From Clarkia xantiana subsp. parviflora (taxonomy: Eukaryota > Streptophyta > Magnoliopsida > Myrtales > Onagraceae): DNA of 64,000 nt. Both the position numbers and the translations under genes were made by a program. Below, piece after piece: positions 10,749 to 23,086 of this stretch. The notes below the pieces were generated by a model. That model searched no databases. It was not told where the DNA came from and saw only the letters and a program-made list of their open reading frames with translations. Where the stretch lies: assembly GCA_036873135.1 (NCBI GenBank), contig JAPTYO010000012.1, positions 11,292,090 to 11,356,089 of the forward strand, in the 5' to 3' direction. Within the stretch, counting starts at the first letter, position 1, and each line of letters begins with the position of its first letter.

Positions 10749-13201
10749 CTAGTCAAGGAGATGGCGCACATCAACATCGCAGTCCTCAGTCGCAAAGGGA
10801 TCACAGGCAGGGGTATCACCAAAGATATCAGCATCCCGCTCAAAGCTAAACATCGGCTCACCATCTGCACTAATGGTGTCCTCCACCTGAAGAGTGGAAG
10901 CCCCCCCCCCCCCCCCCCCAAATCACTCAAACCAATCACACCAGGAGCATCCAATTTCTCAAAGGGAAAATGGGGGGCAAGACGATGCATTAGAGGAACG
11001 AAGTCATCAAGAAACTCCTTCTTCAAAGACTCATAACTCGCCTGAACGGCGGAAAGGAAAGGCTCACTCTGAGGATACCGCTTAAAAGCGCCGGCCTTGC
11101 CTTCCGAAATGTCGTCCTCCCTCGCCTTTTGCAACTCGGCAGCCCGCACCCCCTCCCGAAGGGCCATCCGACCTTTCACAGCAGACAGCTGATCTCGGAT
11201 CTCGACAATGCGAGCCTGACTCGAGGCAAGCGCTTCAGATAGTATGAGAAGCTCACCAGCATGGCCTTTCGCATCCTCAGTCAAAGAGACTTGCTCTTTA
11301 ACTAGCTCATCATGGCTCTCCAGAAGCTGATCTTTCTCATCAGATAGCTCGATGACAAAAGATGATAAGTTGGCAATATCAGCATTAACCTGCATCAAAA
11401 AGAGTATAACTATCAAAACAAGTGCAACAATGAACGAATCAATTCCAAGAAGAATAAACATTCACCGGAGCGAAGACCCCGATGTTCTCCTCCACAAAGG
11501 CGCGCGCACTAGCAGAATTCGGGGGGCAATCCTTCCGATCGGCAGGAGGAACAGACCTCTGCACCACCCGAACGCCAACTTCAGGAATGCTCAAGGACGC
11601 ATCCTTAGGAAAACGAAGGCGCGTACCCGAATAGGGCACCCACACACCATCTGTGACGTCGCGTTCAAAGCGACGAACAAGATCACTTCTGCGAAGCGAA
11701 GGAAGTGGAGGGATATCTGCAAAGCACAAACATAAGCAACCATACAAGCAAAATATGCTGAGTACATAAAAAGAGATTTCGCACACCTGATACAGGGAGA
11801 ACCTCCTCTGCCGTCACATGCATCGGCTCGGGGATAGGAGGGACGCGCTCACCAACATGCTTCCTCTTGTCACGAGAAGACATACGTGAACCTGGGGGGA
11901 CCTCGTCCGCCGTCCCATGCCTCGGCCCGGGGGCAGGAGGGACGCGCTCGGCAACTTGCTTCCTCTTATCACGAGAAGGCAAGACAGACGTCCCCTCAAC
12001 TCTCGAGCGCTTGGGATCACCCGAGGCACGCGCCGCAACATCGGTCCTCTTAGTGGAGGGGCGCCGAGAAGAGTCAGTAACGGGTTCCGCCCGCTCCCTC
12101 TCAGCAGACACACGACCTACAAACAGGGAAAAGAAAACATTGGAACTACAGACAGAATACAGCCGAAAACGACAAAAAGGGAGAAGTACTTTACCCATAG
12201 GTCCTTTTCCTCGCCCATGACGAGACCCGTCAGCAGGGGCCGGAGCAGCAACAGGGAGCCCTCGCGCAGCATCAGTCTGCAAGGCCGGCTGCTTGTTAAG
12301 AAACCAACCTACAGGATAACATAAGACAAGGTTATAAAAATTCAAAAGCATACCAAGACACCCTGGGAAGAAGATACGATGATGCCTGCGGCAAGCAACT
12401 CCTCTTCAGAACCCTGAGTCAAAGGGACTATAACCCCCGCCTGATTGTCGCGAAAGATCTCGCGAAAGGCCTTCTCATCCTGAGGGGTATACTCGGATAA
12501 GGAAGGAACAGGGTCACGCTCCAGGACATGACACGTCTCCCACTTAGTCCCGACGTCGCTCACAAAGAAATAATGATTTTGCCATTCCTGGGAGCGAGGG
12601 TAAGGGGTGGCGAACCGCCCGCTCGGCTTCCACTTGGCGCCCCCAAGGTCAAATGAGGAAGGCAAGGCCACCGACTGCAGAAGGTGGACAACCCCGATTT
12701 GTCTCGTCGCTCCAGGCGGTAGAAGGTCCGGAAGAGAATCAAGGAATAAGCCCATGAGTGCTTGTGACACTGAATGCGAAAACAGGTCCACGCGTGAAAA
12801 GCAGCAGGGGAGAGATTAAGGGGCGAGATGCGGGAATGACGACATAAGCGGACAAGATCCTTGCAGTAAGGAAAACGCAAACCCTCCTCTATCTGTCCCG
12901 TGTAAACTACATCTAGGTCCACAGGAGGGACGGTAACTGAGCCAATCTCGACATCTTTGCATACGTCAAACGGGAAGAATGCTTCAGAAAGAGGACAGAC
13001 CCCCGACTTATCTACGCTCTCCACAAACTCCTCAGTCGTGATACGATTGGGAGGATAAGTCTGAGTCATCGCAATGGCTTCATGGCTAGCACCTGTCCCG
13101 GGAAAATCGAGTCGAAGTAAAAGGGGGGTGTCCTCGCTTATCTCCAAACCATCATAAGAAAAATAATATGTGCAAAGAAGGGGATCGGGAGACTCACTCA
13201 T
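10749..13201 (-). CDS. Tat B antisense ORF, five exons, coiled-coil C-terminal half
   Basis: Reading the minus strand from ATG 13201 (MSESPDPLL), exons 12362-13201, 12195-12308, 11787-12116, 11466-11716 and 10749-11389 are bounded by GT/AG sites and keep phase across each junction. Exon 1 carries a domain with GLRFPYC and LFRTFYRLE, close to GIRFPFC and LFRTFYGLK in element A; it resembles the 'putative gypsy type transposon' domain reported in Tat antisense ORFs. The middle is basic and low complexity with a repeated DKRKxxxERVPP unit. The last exon is a long coiled coil with an acidic tail. Breaks: a one-base frame change in exon 1 near 12700, and a C/G homopolymer at 10902-10919 that puts the tail out of frame. 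Full length would be ~725 residues. Function unknown. Confidence 0.7.
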
Positions 13202-15083
13202 TTCAGCAGTTCGGGAGTGACAGTTTCTGAGAAAATTTCTAAGTATCAAAGTCGCGCGCCTGCAAGCCCGTCAACCAAGCCCTGCAAAAACCATACACAA
13301 CTCAATCAAAAACCAAGGCAACACATCAACCACCTTCATCAAAGTCCTTTGCAAGAACATCCAACCCAACGGACCAACTGTCCGCGAGCAAATAGCTAGG
13401 GACCCTCCCGCTCGGGAGTCAAAAATCCTTACGCTCATCAAAGGCCTAGGCCACCTACTAATCAAATTTTCATACATTTGTGCAATGTGACACAGGTATT
13501 CAAGCGCTCTACAAAGCGACAGGTTCGAGAGCTAAAGAAATCAAAGACATGCAAAGTTGGTTATAATTACCAAAATGCCATCCGACCACATCTCGATCAA
13601 ATTTTATCCCCAAAACGGCTCAAGGCTCCGGGGGCACATACAAGCAGTTCAAATGCAATTAAGCAAGCCCATTACGTGCCACAGGGAGACTTACCCCTCC
13701 CCGAGCAATCCGAAGAACACTCGGGTCAACTAAGCCACTAATGAACGCGAACTACCAAGCAATCATCTAAACTCCGGGGGCATGGCTATCCACTCACAAA
13801 CAATCAAGGGGGCATTATCACAATAGGGGACATCATATCAAGCCACCCATATCAAGATACAAAGAGTCGAACTTTTCGCTCGAATAAGTCCGATTTTGAA
13901 CCTCCACGATTCCCCCTCGGTTGGTCGGAACCTAGGGACCTCTTCACAAAGGGAGTTCACTATCCTTAACTCTATCTATCTACATTTAGAACTTAGCCAA
14001 AAACGAATTTTGAAAATCAAGCCAAAATTTCACTTAGGCATTTCATCAAACACCTACCATGCACCTTATTGAAATTCAAATGTGCAGCCCTAAAGGTCTA
14101 ATTAACATCAAGAAAAGGGAGGGGAGGATGTTACCAATCGATGCTCGACAAGAAGGACTCGAAACCGGGTCGAATCGAGCTCGAAATCAACCCGCGAATG
14201 GTGCAGCCGCCGCCCGCTACCGCCGCCGCTCCCGCCGCTGTCGCCGCCGCCTCGCCGCCGCTGGGCCGCCCTGACCTCGCCGGTGGCGCTCCTGGTGGTG
14301 GCCGGCCGAAATGGGGTCTTACTAGCACCCTAAAGTGAATTCCTAAAATCACTACCTTAGCCCCTCCAAAACTCTCACCACAACCAATTCAAATGTTGAT
14401 AGTTTTATAAACTATCATGAAGGAGGTGGACTATACAACATAGTAAGTACCATACATCCAAGAGGTACACTCTCATCCACCCTTCATTTTTTTTAAAGAT
14501 GTTGATATCTTGGGTTTTCACCATCAAATGACTTAGCTAAATTTAACTAAGTCATCTCAAATGGTCTCAACTTTTTGAAAACGCCATGTTTATGATTTTT
14601 CGTATTACGTCCGTTGCATGTGATTTTCCAAACCCGGCCTTATTTCATTCGCTAAAACCGTCGTCTCGCCGTCAAGACGGCCGTCTCGGACGACGGGCTC
14701 CCGGAAACCATCATACTGCATGAAAAACATTTTGTCAAAACTTTCAGGATTTATTATCATTTTGATACAATTAGTCGTGACATGAACATTCCATATTTAT
14801 TTGATCACCTTGCAAACCCGAAAGATTTCATGTGCGCTCACGTCTTACTTCTCCTAAAAATCACATTTATCATATTACTTGTAGTCCGTTGTGCTACTAA
14901 CCCTTTGTGCAGTTATCAAGCGTAACCACCTCAAAAAACTAAGGCAAGGAACTCGTCCGACCCGCGCGTAGCCACCCTGGATAGGTCAAAACTCAAGGTG
15001 AGTAGACGACCCGAATCACGCGTATACTCTATCTTAGAATAGAGTTAAACAAAGGTCAAGACATTATTTAACTCGGGGGCAAG
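13202..15083. other. Tat B non-coding region upstream of the antisense ORF
   Basis: No convincing coding frame. It holds a GC-rich GCC/CCG low-complexity patch at 14200-14300 and, in antisense orientation, would supply the promoter of the antisense ORF. The polypurine tract closes it at 15071-15083. Confidence 0.6.
15071..15083 (+). other. Tat B polypurine tract
   Basis: ACTCGGGGGCAAG directly precedes the TG of the 3' LTR. Confidence 0.8.
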
Positions 15084-15841
15084 TGATGGATATACGCATG
15101 ATTCGGGCTCGGTTTTAATTATTCGGACCTCATGCACGCGCGAGACCCTTTACGAAACCCGATTTCGAGCTAACCGGGGGAAACCGGGCAAGTTTCGAAC
15201 TTGCCCGGCATCCCCGGGGGGCTTACCCGGAATTTCCGGGTAAGCTCAACACCCGGGGGGTGTCGCGCACACCCCCCATTTCGTCCCGAATGTATAGGAG
15301 ACCCGATTTTTAACTAACTCCTATGTGTCCGAGACCTATGTTTCAAAGGCGCGCGCGTCCCGCTCGTGACAGCCGCCTGAGACGCGCGTCAGAATCCTTT
15401 TCCCAAAGCTCTCCCCTACATCCCGGTTCACATTTCCACATTGAACCGGGTCAAAACCGGTTTACGGTCCAAGGTTGCCTATAAATAGCCACCTTGGAGG
15501 TCAATTCAAAAGTCATTAAAAAAGTTACTTTGGGTGAGAGTGGGAAAAGCTCTGACCTCTCTCTAGAAAACCCTCTCTTTCTCTCTCTAGAAGCCGACTA
15601 ATGTTGATCGTCGGAGCGAGCGCACCAAGCACCCCCCCCCCCTCTCCATGGGGATTGCTTGGTAATGCTCCTCTCGCAGGTGCAGACAGACGATCTTTTA
15701 GAGAGCCCAAAGGACTTACCGCCGTTCAGAAGACGAAGCTAAGGCTCGCACGCGACTTTAGAGGACGGACTTAGCTCGCACCCAACTCGAAGACTTCGAC
15801 GAGTTATTCATCGGGCAACCCGCGTTAACTTGGTCGAAACA
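15084..15841 (+). repeat. Tat B 3' LTR
   Basis: 758 bp, ending CGAAACA. TATAAATA lies near 15480. It lacks the ~57-bp block of the 5' LTR. Confidence 0.92.
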
Positions 15842-15846
15842 CCTTT

Positions 15847-16318
15847 GAGTAGGCCCCGATATTAAATCCCTGAGAAGACTGGCCCTGTCCCGATGACGAG
15901 GGGCCCCGAGCGGTGACCAAAGGAGATAACTCTGGAGTCCCCGACATCCGTCGGGACTTGCCACCAGAGAACGAGGCCGAGAAACACGCCCACTATCGAC
16001 ATAGTGGGAAGTGGCCTGAAAAGACGGAACATGGGCAAGTGGCCGAGATAAACGGAACGTGGGCTAACTGCCCCCAGCAGTCATCACAACAGGTAACTGG
16101 GGTAACTCCTCCCCTATATAAAGGAAGGAGTTACCTCAGGATCAGCAGATTGACATTCACATACTGATACTTGCCAGCCTATATCGAGATACTCATTTAA
16201 GCATCGGAGAGGGATTCTGGGTCACCGCCCGGTCTATCCCCTTCTTGCAGGATTACTTGGAGCGAAGGAGTTCGGACTTCCGTCAAGAACGTACCGAAGT
16301 TCCAACCGTGATCCAACA
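15847..16318 (+). repeat. Tat A 5' LTR, downstream part
   Basis: Continues the split LTR after element B and its target duplication (15842-15846). The TATATAAA box near 16115 and the R/U5 side remain joined to A's own gag. Ends CCAACA at 16318. Confidence 0.92.
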
Positions 16319-16336
16319 TTGGCGCCGTCTATGGGA
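16319..16336 (+). other. Tat A primer-binding site
   Basis: TTGGCGCCGTCTATGGG directly follows the 5' LTR; the gag ATG is 37 bases from the LTR end. Confidence 0.75.
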
Positions 16337-16355
16337 AACGTAACGAAAAGCAAAA

Positions 16356-18667
16356 ATGGCTTTTACCCGATCGATGGCTGGCAAGCAAAAGAAGAGACAA
16401 GGACAATCCGGCGGTTCCCGCCACCCTGCTGGAACTCTGAATTCAGGGCCGCCGGAGCGCACTGTTGATCGGAATGATCCTCCCCCTGCTGTTTCCCAAA
16501 CAGGGGGGCATCATGATGATCGCGAAGATTCCATTCGAAACTCGTCGGAGAGCCGGGAAGAGGTCCCGAGGAGGGACCAGGATGCACCTACAAAGCCGGA
16601 CTTGGCGAAGGCTGTGATGGATGCCATGCCAATATTCCTGGAGGCTACGGAGGCTCTCCTGGACCGAAGGGAGGCCGCCAAGAAGAAGGAGGAGGAGTTG
16701 CCTCCGCCTCCGCCGAGGGAGAATCGGGACGGGCAAGAGGCCCAACCCGAGCACCAAGACAATGGCAAGGAGCCCGCTCAATCGGAGCAGTTCGTGATTG
16801 ATGGGCCTGGACCGGTGCAACATAGGACCATCCCTCTTAGTGGTCCTATCACCCCCGACCAGGTGGTGAAGATTGTGAACATCTGTATGGGAGACCAAAA
16901 GAAGATGATGTCGGAGCTGAGGGATCGATCCACTCATCCCTTTGTCCCCCGATTGGTGAACACCACTGCCCCGCCAGGACTTGGTATCCCGACAATCAAG
17001 GAGTTTGATGACGAAGGAGATCCAGTTCGCCATGTCCAGAAGCATGTCATGGCTTGTCTAGGCAGAGCCCCGAATGACGATATAGTATGCGTTCTGTTCC
17101 CGGGCACACTTGGTGAAAGAGCCCTGACGTGGTTCTTCAGCCTCCCTCCAGGGTGCATCTCTACCTGGACCCAGATGCATGATTGGTTCATCCAGCAATA
17201 CCAGGGCCGTCGGCGTCTCCTGAAAAGCGTGAGGTCCCTGGCTGAGGTGGTACAGAGGCCCGATGAATCTCTGGCGCATTACTACCAGAGGTACACTGCC
17301 AGCGTGGCCGAGATTGATGAGGAAATGTCGGAGGGAGAGACCATCCACACCTTCATTCGGAACCTGATAGCACCATATGGTTCCGACCTGATGCACAGCG
17401 TGGCTGGGAAGGCTGTGTGGAACTTGGAGGCGTTGCAGAAAAGGGTGAAGCAACAAATCGACGTACAGGAGTCGAAGATAGCTGCCGGAGACCTTGATCC
17501 TCCGAAATCAAACAATAGGAAGCAGTCGTTCAAACCCTCGGACGATCGCAGGAGGAAACATAAACCCGAGAGCAGTCGGGGTCGAGGCCATCCTGATCGG
17601 AGGGAAGACAAGCGTCCCTCGAAGTCGGACAAACGGGAGGACCGTTACACTCCTCTCATTTGTTCCATGGGTTAACAGGTCTTTTGGTCCATGATGTTTG
17701 ACAACTTTTGGGTTTTGGTCAATGATGTTTTTTTTTACCTAGTTTTGGTACCATATGTTTGCAGATTTTTTCTAGTTTTGGTCTAACCGTTACGTTCCGT
17801 CCATTTTTTGACATATTCAAGTCACGTGATCCACTCTAAACTTTAAATTTAGTCCCTCTAATACTTTCTTAACCTTTTTTTGTTCAATTTAGTCCCGAAG
17901 TTTCAAAATTGACCACAATTGGACAATAGGTCCAATTGAATTTTTGAAACTTCGGAACTAAATTGAACAAAAAAAAAGGTTAGAAAAGTATAAGAGGGAC
18001 TAAATTGAACAAAATTGAAAGTTTAGGGTGGATCACCTGACTTGTACATGTCAAAAAATGGACGGAATGTAACGGTTAGACCAAAACTAGAAAAAATCTG
18101 CAAACATATGGTACCAAAACTAGGTAAAAAAAACATCATTGACCAAAACCCAAAAGTTGTCAAACATCATAGACCAAAAGACCTGTTAACCCTTGTTCCA
18201 TGGGTGCTGTGTTGGCGGTGATGGACCGACAGGGTATCACTAGGTACCCCCCGAAGAAGGATGGAGAGTTCATGGGAGCCCGTACCGATCGTTATTGTCG
18301 CTTTCATCGTGCCAACGGTCACGGCACCAACCATTGTCGAGAGTTGAAGAAAGAAATTGAGAAGCTGATCCAGAAGGGAAAGCTCAAGGAATTTGTGGCT
18401 GGGCAACGGAGCCAATCCCGGTCCCAATCGCGGTCCCGTTCCCGATCCCGTGGTCGATCCCCGAAGAAGGACAAGCCTGAGTCTTCCAATCCCCGCAAGG
18501 AGAAGCGGGGGACCATTAATGTGATTCATGGGGGACTTGCTGCGGGAGGAGATACCACGACATCTCGGGAGGTCTATGCTTCTCGAATTCCCATTGCTGT
18601 GGTGTTGGGCAAGAGGGCCCGAACTTGGACTCCGAAAGAAGAAATGGTGATTCCCTTCTCAGCATAG
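16356..18667 (+). pseudogene. Tat A gag, interrupted by a MITE
   Basis: Starts at ATG 16356 (MAFTRSMAGK). A charged, Pro/Gln-rich N-terminal third is followed by the retrotransposon gag core (FPGTLGERALTWF, then WFIQQYQG and LAHYYQRY). At 17669 a 524-bp MITE interrupts the frame and introduces a stop within six bases. The frame resumes at 18202 and carries the Cys/His cluster YCRFHRANGHGTNHC, an RS-rich stretch and VIHGG. A TAG at 18665-18667 separates gag from the protease in the same frame. Tat-lineage gag ORFs usually run on into the protease, so this TAG is either a nonsense mutation or a leaky stop; mutation is more likely given the other breaks. Confidence 0.9.
17669..18192. mobile_element. 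Palindromic MULE-type MITE in Tat A gag
   Basis: 524 bp, almost entirely one inverted repeat (arms ~250 bp, centre near 17930), starting GGGTTAACAGGTCTTTTGG at both ends. It is flanked by a perfect 9-bp duplication TTGTTCCAT at 17660-17668 and 18193-18201. The ends resemble the TIR of the surrounding MULE (GGGTTTATAGGTCTATTGG) and share TTTGGTACCATATGTTTGC further in, so the two probably belong to related families. Confidence 0.93.
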
Positions 18668-21600
18668 GACCTGATAGGTGTGGAGACCCCGCACGATGAT
18701 GCTTTGGTCGTGACCCTGAACGTGGACGGGTACGAGATGAAGCGAATCTTGATAGATGGAGGGAGCTCCTCCGACATTTTGTTCATGGATGCACTGCAAG
18801 CCATGGGGAAAACCAAGAAGGACTTGAAGCCTGCGGACTTCCCGATGGTCGGATTTTCTGGGTCTACCTCTTACCCGGTGGGGGTGATTACCTTACCGGT
18901 TGAGTTCGGTAGTGGTTGGAAGTCGGAGAAGAGGAACGTGGAATTTGTGGTGGTCGAGTCTGCGGGGACCTACAATGCAATTATCGGGAGGACCACCATC
19001 AACCCGCTGGGGGCAATTGCCTCGACTGTTCATCAGAAGATGAAGTTTCCGACCGACCAGGGGGTCGGAGAGGTCCAAGGTGATCAGGTGGCCTCCAGAA
19101 GGTGCTACGTCAATGCCACTCGAAGGAGGAATCGGGAGGCTATGACTGTTTTCCAGACTGACGCTGATCCCCGAGAGGAGTTTGGGCGTCCCGCCCCGAT
19201 GGAAGATTTGAAGGAGGTCGAGATTGATGGACATCAGAGGAAGGTGAAAATCGGGTCCGCTCTGACTGAGGAGACGGCCCGAGAATTGATCGATCTGTTG
19301 AAGGAGTTCAAGGAGCTGTTTACCTGGTCCCCGAGTGACATGCCAGGAATCAGCCCCGATGTGATTACTCACGAGTTGAAGATTGATCCCGCGATCAAGC
19401 CGATTACACAGAGAAGGCGCCCGATGGGTGCCGACAAGAAGATCGCGATCCAGCAAGAGGTGGGCAGGTTGCTCGATGCTGGATTCATTAAGGACCTCCG
19501 ATTCCAGACCTGGGTCGTCAACCCAGTCCTAGTGAAGAAGAGCAATGGCAAATGGCGGATGTGGGTTGATTTCCGCGACCTGAACAAGGCATGCCCGAAG
19601 GATTGCTACCCGCTCCCGAGGATCGACCAGCTGGTGGATGCCACATCGGGACATGAGTTGCTGAGCTTTATGGATGCCTACTCCGGCTACAATCAGATCA
19701 AGATGTCCAAGGAGGATGCCCCCCACACCGCCTTTTATGCTGACAGCGACATCTATCACTATGATGTCATGCCTTTTGGACTGATTTATGCAGGTGCAAC
19801 TTATCAAAGGATGGTGAACAAGCTGTTCGGGGATATGCTGGGAAAAACGATGGAGGCCTATGTGGACGACATGCTAGTGAAGTCCCGACAGGCCAAGGAT
19901 CATGTTCACAACTTAGCCACATCGTTTGAGCGGATGAGGCTTCATCAAGTTCGCTTGAACCCGACCAAGTGTGCCTTCGGAGTGCACTCAGGGAAGTTTC
20001 TGGGCTTCATGGTGAGCCAGAGGGGAATTGAGATGAACCCTGAGAAGCTGAAGGCGATCGAGGAGATGAAGTCCCCGACGAACCATCGGGAGGTGCAGGT
20101 GCTGAATGGCCGATTGGCCGCGATGAATCGCTTTCTGTCCTAAGAAAGTGTCGATCCATGCTGTTCTTTGAAGTGCTGAGGGCCAACAAGAAGTTTGAGT
20201 GGACTACCAAGTGCGAAGAGGCGTTCCAGGCACTCAAGCAGCACCTTCGCACCCTCCCGCCGTTGGCGAAGCCCATCCCAGGCGAGCCACTCTATCTGAA
20301 TTTGGCTGTTTCTGAATTTGCTATTAGCTCTGTCTTAGTGAAAGTTGTAGAGGGTAGCCAAGTCCCTGTCTATTATGTAAGCAAGGCACTCGCCAAGTCT
20401 GAAATGAATTATCCCGCCGTTGAGAAGTATCTTTATGCGTTGATTGTTACTGCTCGGAAGCTGAGACCTTACTTCCATGCGCATGAGATTACCGTTTTGA
20501 CGAATCAGCCCTTGAAAATTTTTTTGAACCGGCTTGATGCGTCGGGGAGATTAGTGAAACGGGCAGTCGAGCTTAGTGAATTCCGCATTCACTTCGCTCC
20601 GAGAACGGCTATTAAGGGCCAGACGTTGGCGGATTTCATAGCAGAGTCTACAGCTCCCGATCTAGAAGAAGCGGGTCATGTAGAGGGGGCAACCATGGAA
20701 GTCCCGATGGCAGAGCAGTCAGAACAGCCCGATAAAGAAAACACTTGGGAGATGTACACCGATGCCTCCTCAAATTCAGAAGGATCGGGAGCAGGGTTTA
20801 TACTGATACCGCCAAGCGGAGGCGAGCCCCTTCGATATGCCTTGGCCCTGACATTTAGGGCCACCAACAATGAAGCTGAATATGAGGCTCTCATCACCGG
20901 CCTCAAGATTGCCAAAGGCACGGGAGTTGGTCACTTAAAGGTGAAGTGCGATGCTAGCCTGATTGTGAACCAAGTCCAGGGGCGATACGAAGCTAAGAGC
21001 CCGATGATGAAAAAGTACCTTCGGGAGGTGCAAACCTTGAAGGAGAGTTTCAAGAGCTTCGATATTGAGGTGATCCCGAGGGAAGATAATGTGGAAGCAG
21101 ATGCCTTGAGCAAGTTCGCCTTGGGGGCACCCCTCGATGAAAGTCGGAAGGTGCACTTCTTGGAGAAGGTGATCTTGTCAACCACCGACCAATCGGAGGT
21201 ATGCGCCATCGAGACCGGATCGGAGGAGCCCACTTGGATGACCACGATAGTCGCGTACCTGACTACGGGGGCAGTCCCCGATGATGAAGTAGCAGCCGGC
21301 AGATTAAGCCAAATCGCGGTCAATTATGCGATGGTGGACAATCAGCTGTATAAAAAGGGGTATTTAACTCCTTATTTGAAATGTGTGGCTAAGCCCGACA
21401 AAGATCGAATCCTTAGGGAGGTGCACAAAGGATACTCGGCTTGTCATGAAGGTGCCCGATCCATCGTGAGGAAAGTGCTGAACCTGGGTTATTACTGGCC
21501 CTCGATGAACAAGGAGGCAACGATGCTAGTCCGATCCTGTGACGCTTGCCAAAGGTACGCCTCGAATATCGTGGCTCCAGCTGCCGATCTGACGTCCATC

Positions 21601-22467
21601 AAGAGTGCTTGGCCCTTCGCACAATGGGGAATCGATTTGGTGGGACCCCTTCCAGTTGCAAAAGGTCAGTGCCGATATTTAGTCGTGGCTATTGATTATT
21701 TCTCGAAGTGGATAGAAGCTAAGGCGTTGGCCAAGACAACGGAGAATCATATCCTCAAATTCCTCCAGACCCATATCATATCCCGATACGGGATCCCCAA
21801 GGTATTGATCAGCGATAACGGCCCCCCGTTTAACGGGGCCCAGTGGAAGGAGTACCTGGAGGAATTGAAAATTGAGAATCGGACAGCCTCTGTCCGTCAT
21901 GCTCAAACCAATGGACAGGTGGAGTCAGCCAACAAGATCGTGATGGATGGCCTGAAGAAGAGGGTCTATGCCTTGAAGGGCAAATGGCTGGATGAGCTGG
22001 AAAATGTGCTTTGGGCTGTTAGAACAACACCCAAACGATCGACTGGGGAGACTCCGTTTGGCCTTGTTTATGGCACGGAAGCAGTTGCTCCCGTCGAAAA
22101 AGCTGTGGCATCCCATCGGACGAGGTATTATGAACCTCTGTCGAATGATGAAATGAGGCGTCTGGACTTGGACTTGGTCGAAGAGAAGAGGCGGGGTGCC
22201 GAGGAGGCCCAGGCTCGGATGCGCTTGGCAACGGCCCGATATTATAATCGACGAGTCAAGTCTCGACAGTTCTTTGTCGGGGAACTGGTCTGGCGTCGGA
22301 ACAAATTTACCCTTTTGGATCGAATCAAAAAGATGTCATCAAAATGGGAAGGGCCTTATAAGGTCGTGGGGATGCCAGCTCGAAATGCGTATAAGTTGGA
22401 AGACCTCGATGGCAATGTGTTGAAGCATTCTTTCAGTGGCGAACACTTGAAGAAATGTCATGCTTGA
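18668..22467 (+). pseudogene. Tat A pol: protease, RT, dual RNase H, integrase
   Basis: Follows gag in the same frame after the TAG. Protease (IDGGSSSDIL), RT (MDAYSGYNQIKM and YVDDMLVKS; MWVDF where related elements have MCxDF), then a stop at 20141-20143 with a frame change. The frame starting around 20158 continues with a first RNase H lacking its leading Asp (LNLAVSEFAISSV), a second RNase H (YTDASSN, NNEAEYEAL, EADALSK), and integrase with GIDLVG, SDNG and NGQVESAN as the D, D, E sites, ending VWRRN, KWEGPYK and a stop at 22465. The net frame change equals one missing or two extra bases. The protein is close to that of element B throughout, with clear divergence, so A and B are different Tat families. 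Confidence 0.93.
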
Positions 22468-22471
22468 TATT

Positions 22472-22600
22472 AAGTCGCCTTCAGTGGTGCAAATCGTTTA
22501 TCGAAGTCGCCTTCAGTGGTGCAAGTTATTTATCGAAGTCGCCTTCAGTGGTGCAAGTTGTTTATCGAAGTCGCCTTCAGTGGTGCAAGTTTTTTATCGT
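22472..22600 (+). repeat. 32-bp tandem repeat, four copies, Tat A
   Basis: Starts at 22472, 22504, 22536 and 22568 with AAGTCGCCTTCAGTGGTGCA. It follows the pol stop immediately. Confidence 0.93.
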
Positions 22601-22654
22601 TTTGATTCGATGTAAACAGGCGGTGAGCCATCAATGAATAAAGAGGTTGCTTCC

Positions 22655-22995
22655 GATTAAATCGCCTTAAGTGGTGTAGTTAAATCGCCTTAAGTGGCGT
22701 GGTTTCGCCTTAAGTGGCGTGGTTTCGCCTTAAGTAGCACGATTTAATCGCCTTAAGTGGTGTGGATATATTTCCTTAACTGGCACGATTAAATCGCCTT
22801 AAGTGGTGTGGATAAATTGCCATAAGTGGCGTGATTAAATTACCTTAAGTGGTGTGATTGCCTTAAGTGGCAGCGGTACGATTAAATCGCCTTAAGTGGC
22901 GTGGGAAAAATGTCTTAAACGACGTATCGAACCACTTTAAGTGGTATGATCAAATCGCCTTAAGTGGCGCAGGTAATTCACCTTAAGTGGTATAG
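22655..22995 (+). repeat. ~30-bp degenerate tandem repeats, Tat A
   Basis: A dozen imperfect copies of AAATCGCCTTAAGTGGTGTG, probably a diverged relative of the 32-bp array just upstream (both contain TCGCCTT-AGTGG). Confidence 0.88.
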
Positions 22996-23086
22996 CGATA
23001 ATCGGGACCAAAAGGGATTGATATTATAAAAGCCTGAAAGGTTCACGACAAAAGAAGGAAATTACAAGGATTCGAAAATAAAGCAA

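Larger units (their letters stand above)
5108..15841 (+). mobile_element. Ty3/Gypsy Tat-lineage retrotransposon B (nested, gag-less)
   Basis: LTRs lie at 5108-5925 and 15084-15841, starting TGATGGATATACG and ending CGAAACA. A perfect 5-bp duplication CCTTT flanks the element (5103-5107 and 15842-15846). Primer-binding site, pol (protease to integrase), a ~130-bp tandem array, an antisense multi-exon ORF and a polypurine tract follow in order. Gag is missing. The LTRs differ by about five substitutions plus one ~57-bp block and homopolymer lengths, so B is younger than A, as the nesting requires. Confidence 0.93.

Noticed and set aside
11352..12324. Plus-strand ORFs opposite the Tat B antisense exons
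   Set aside because: Basic, low-complexity translations that mirror the Lys/Arg-rich antisense exons; no motif of their own.
14059..14352. Ala/Arg-rich ORFs on both strands
   Set aside because: Products of a GCC/CCG low-complexity patch, open in several frames at once.
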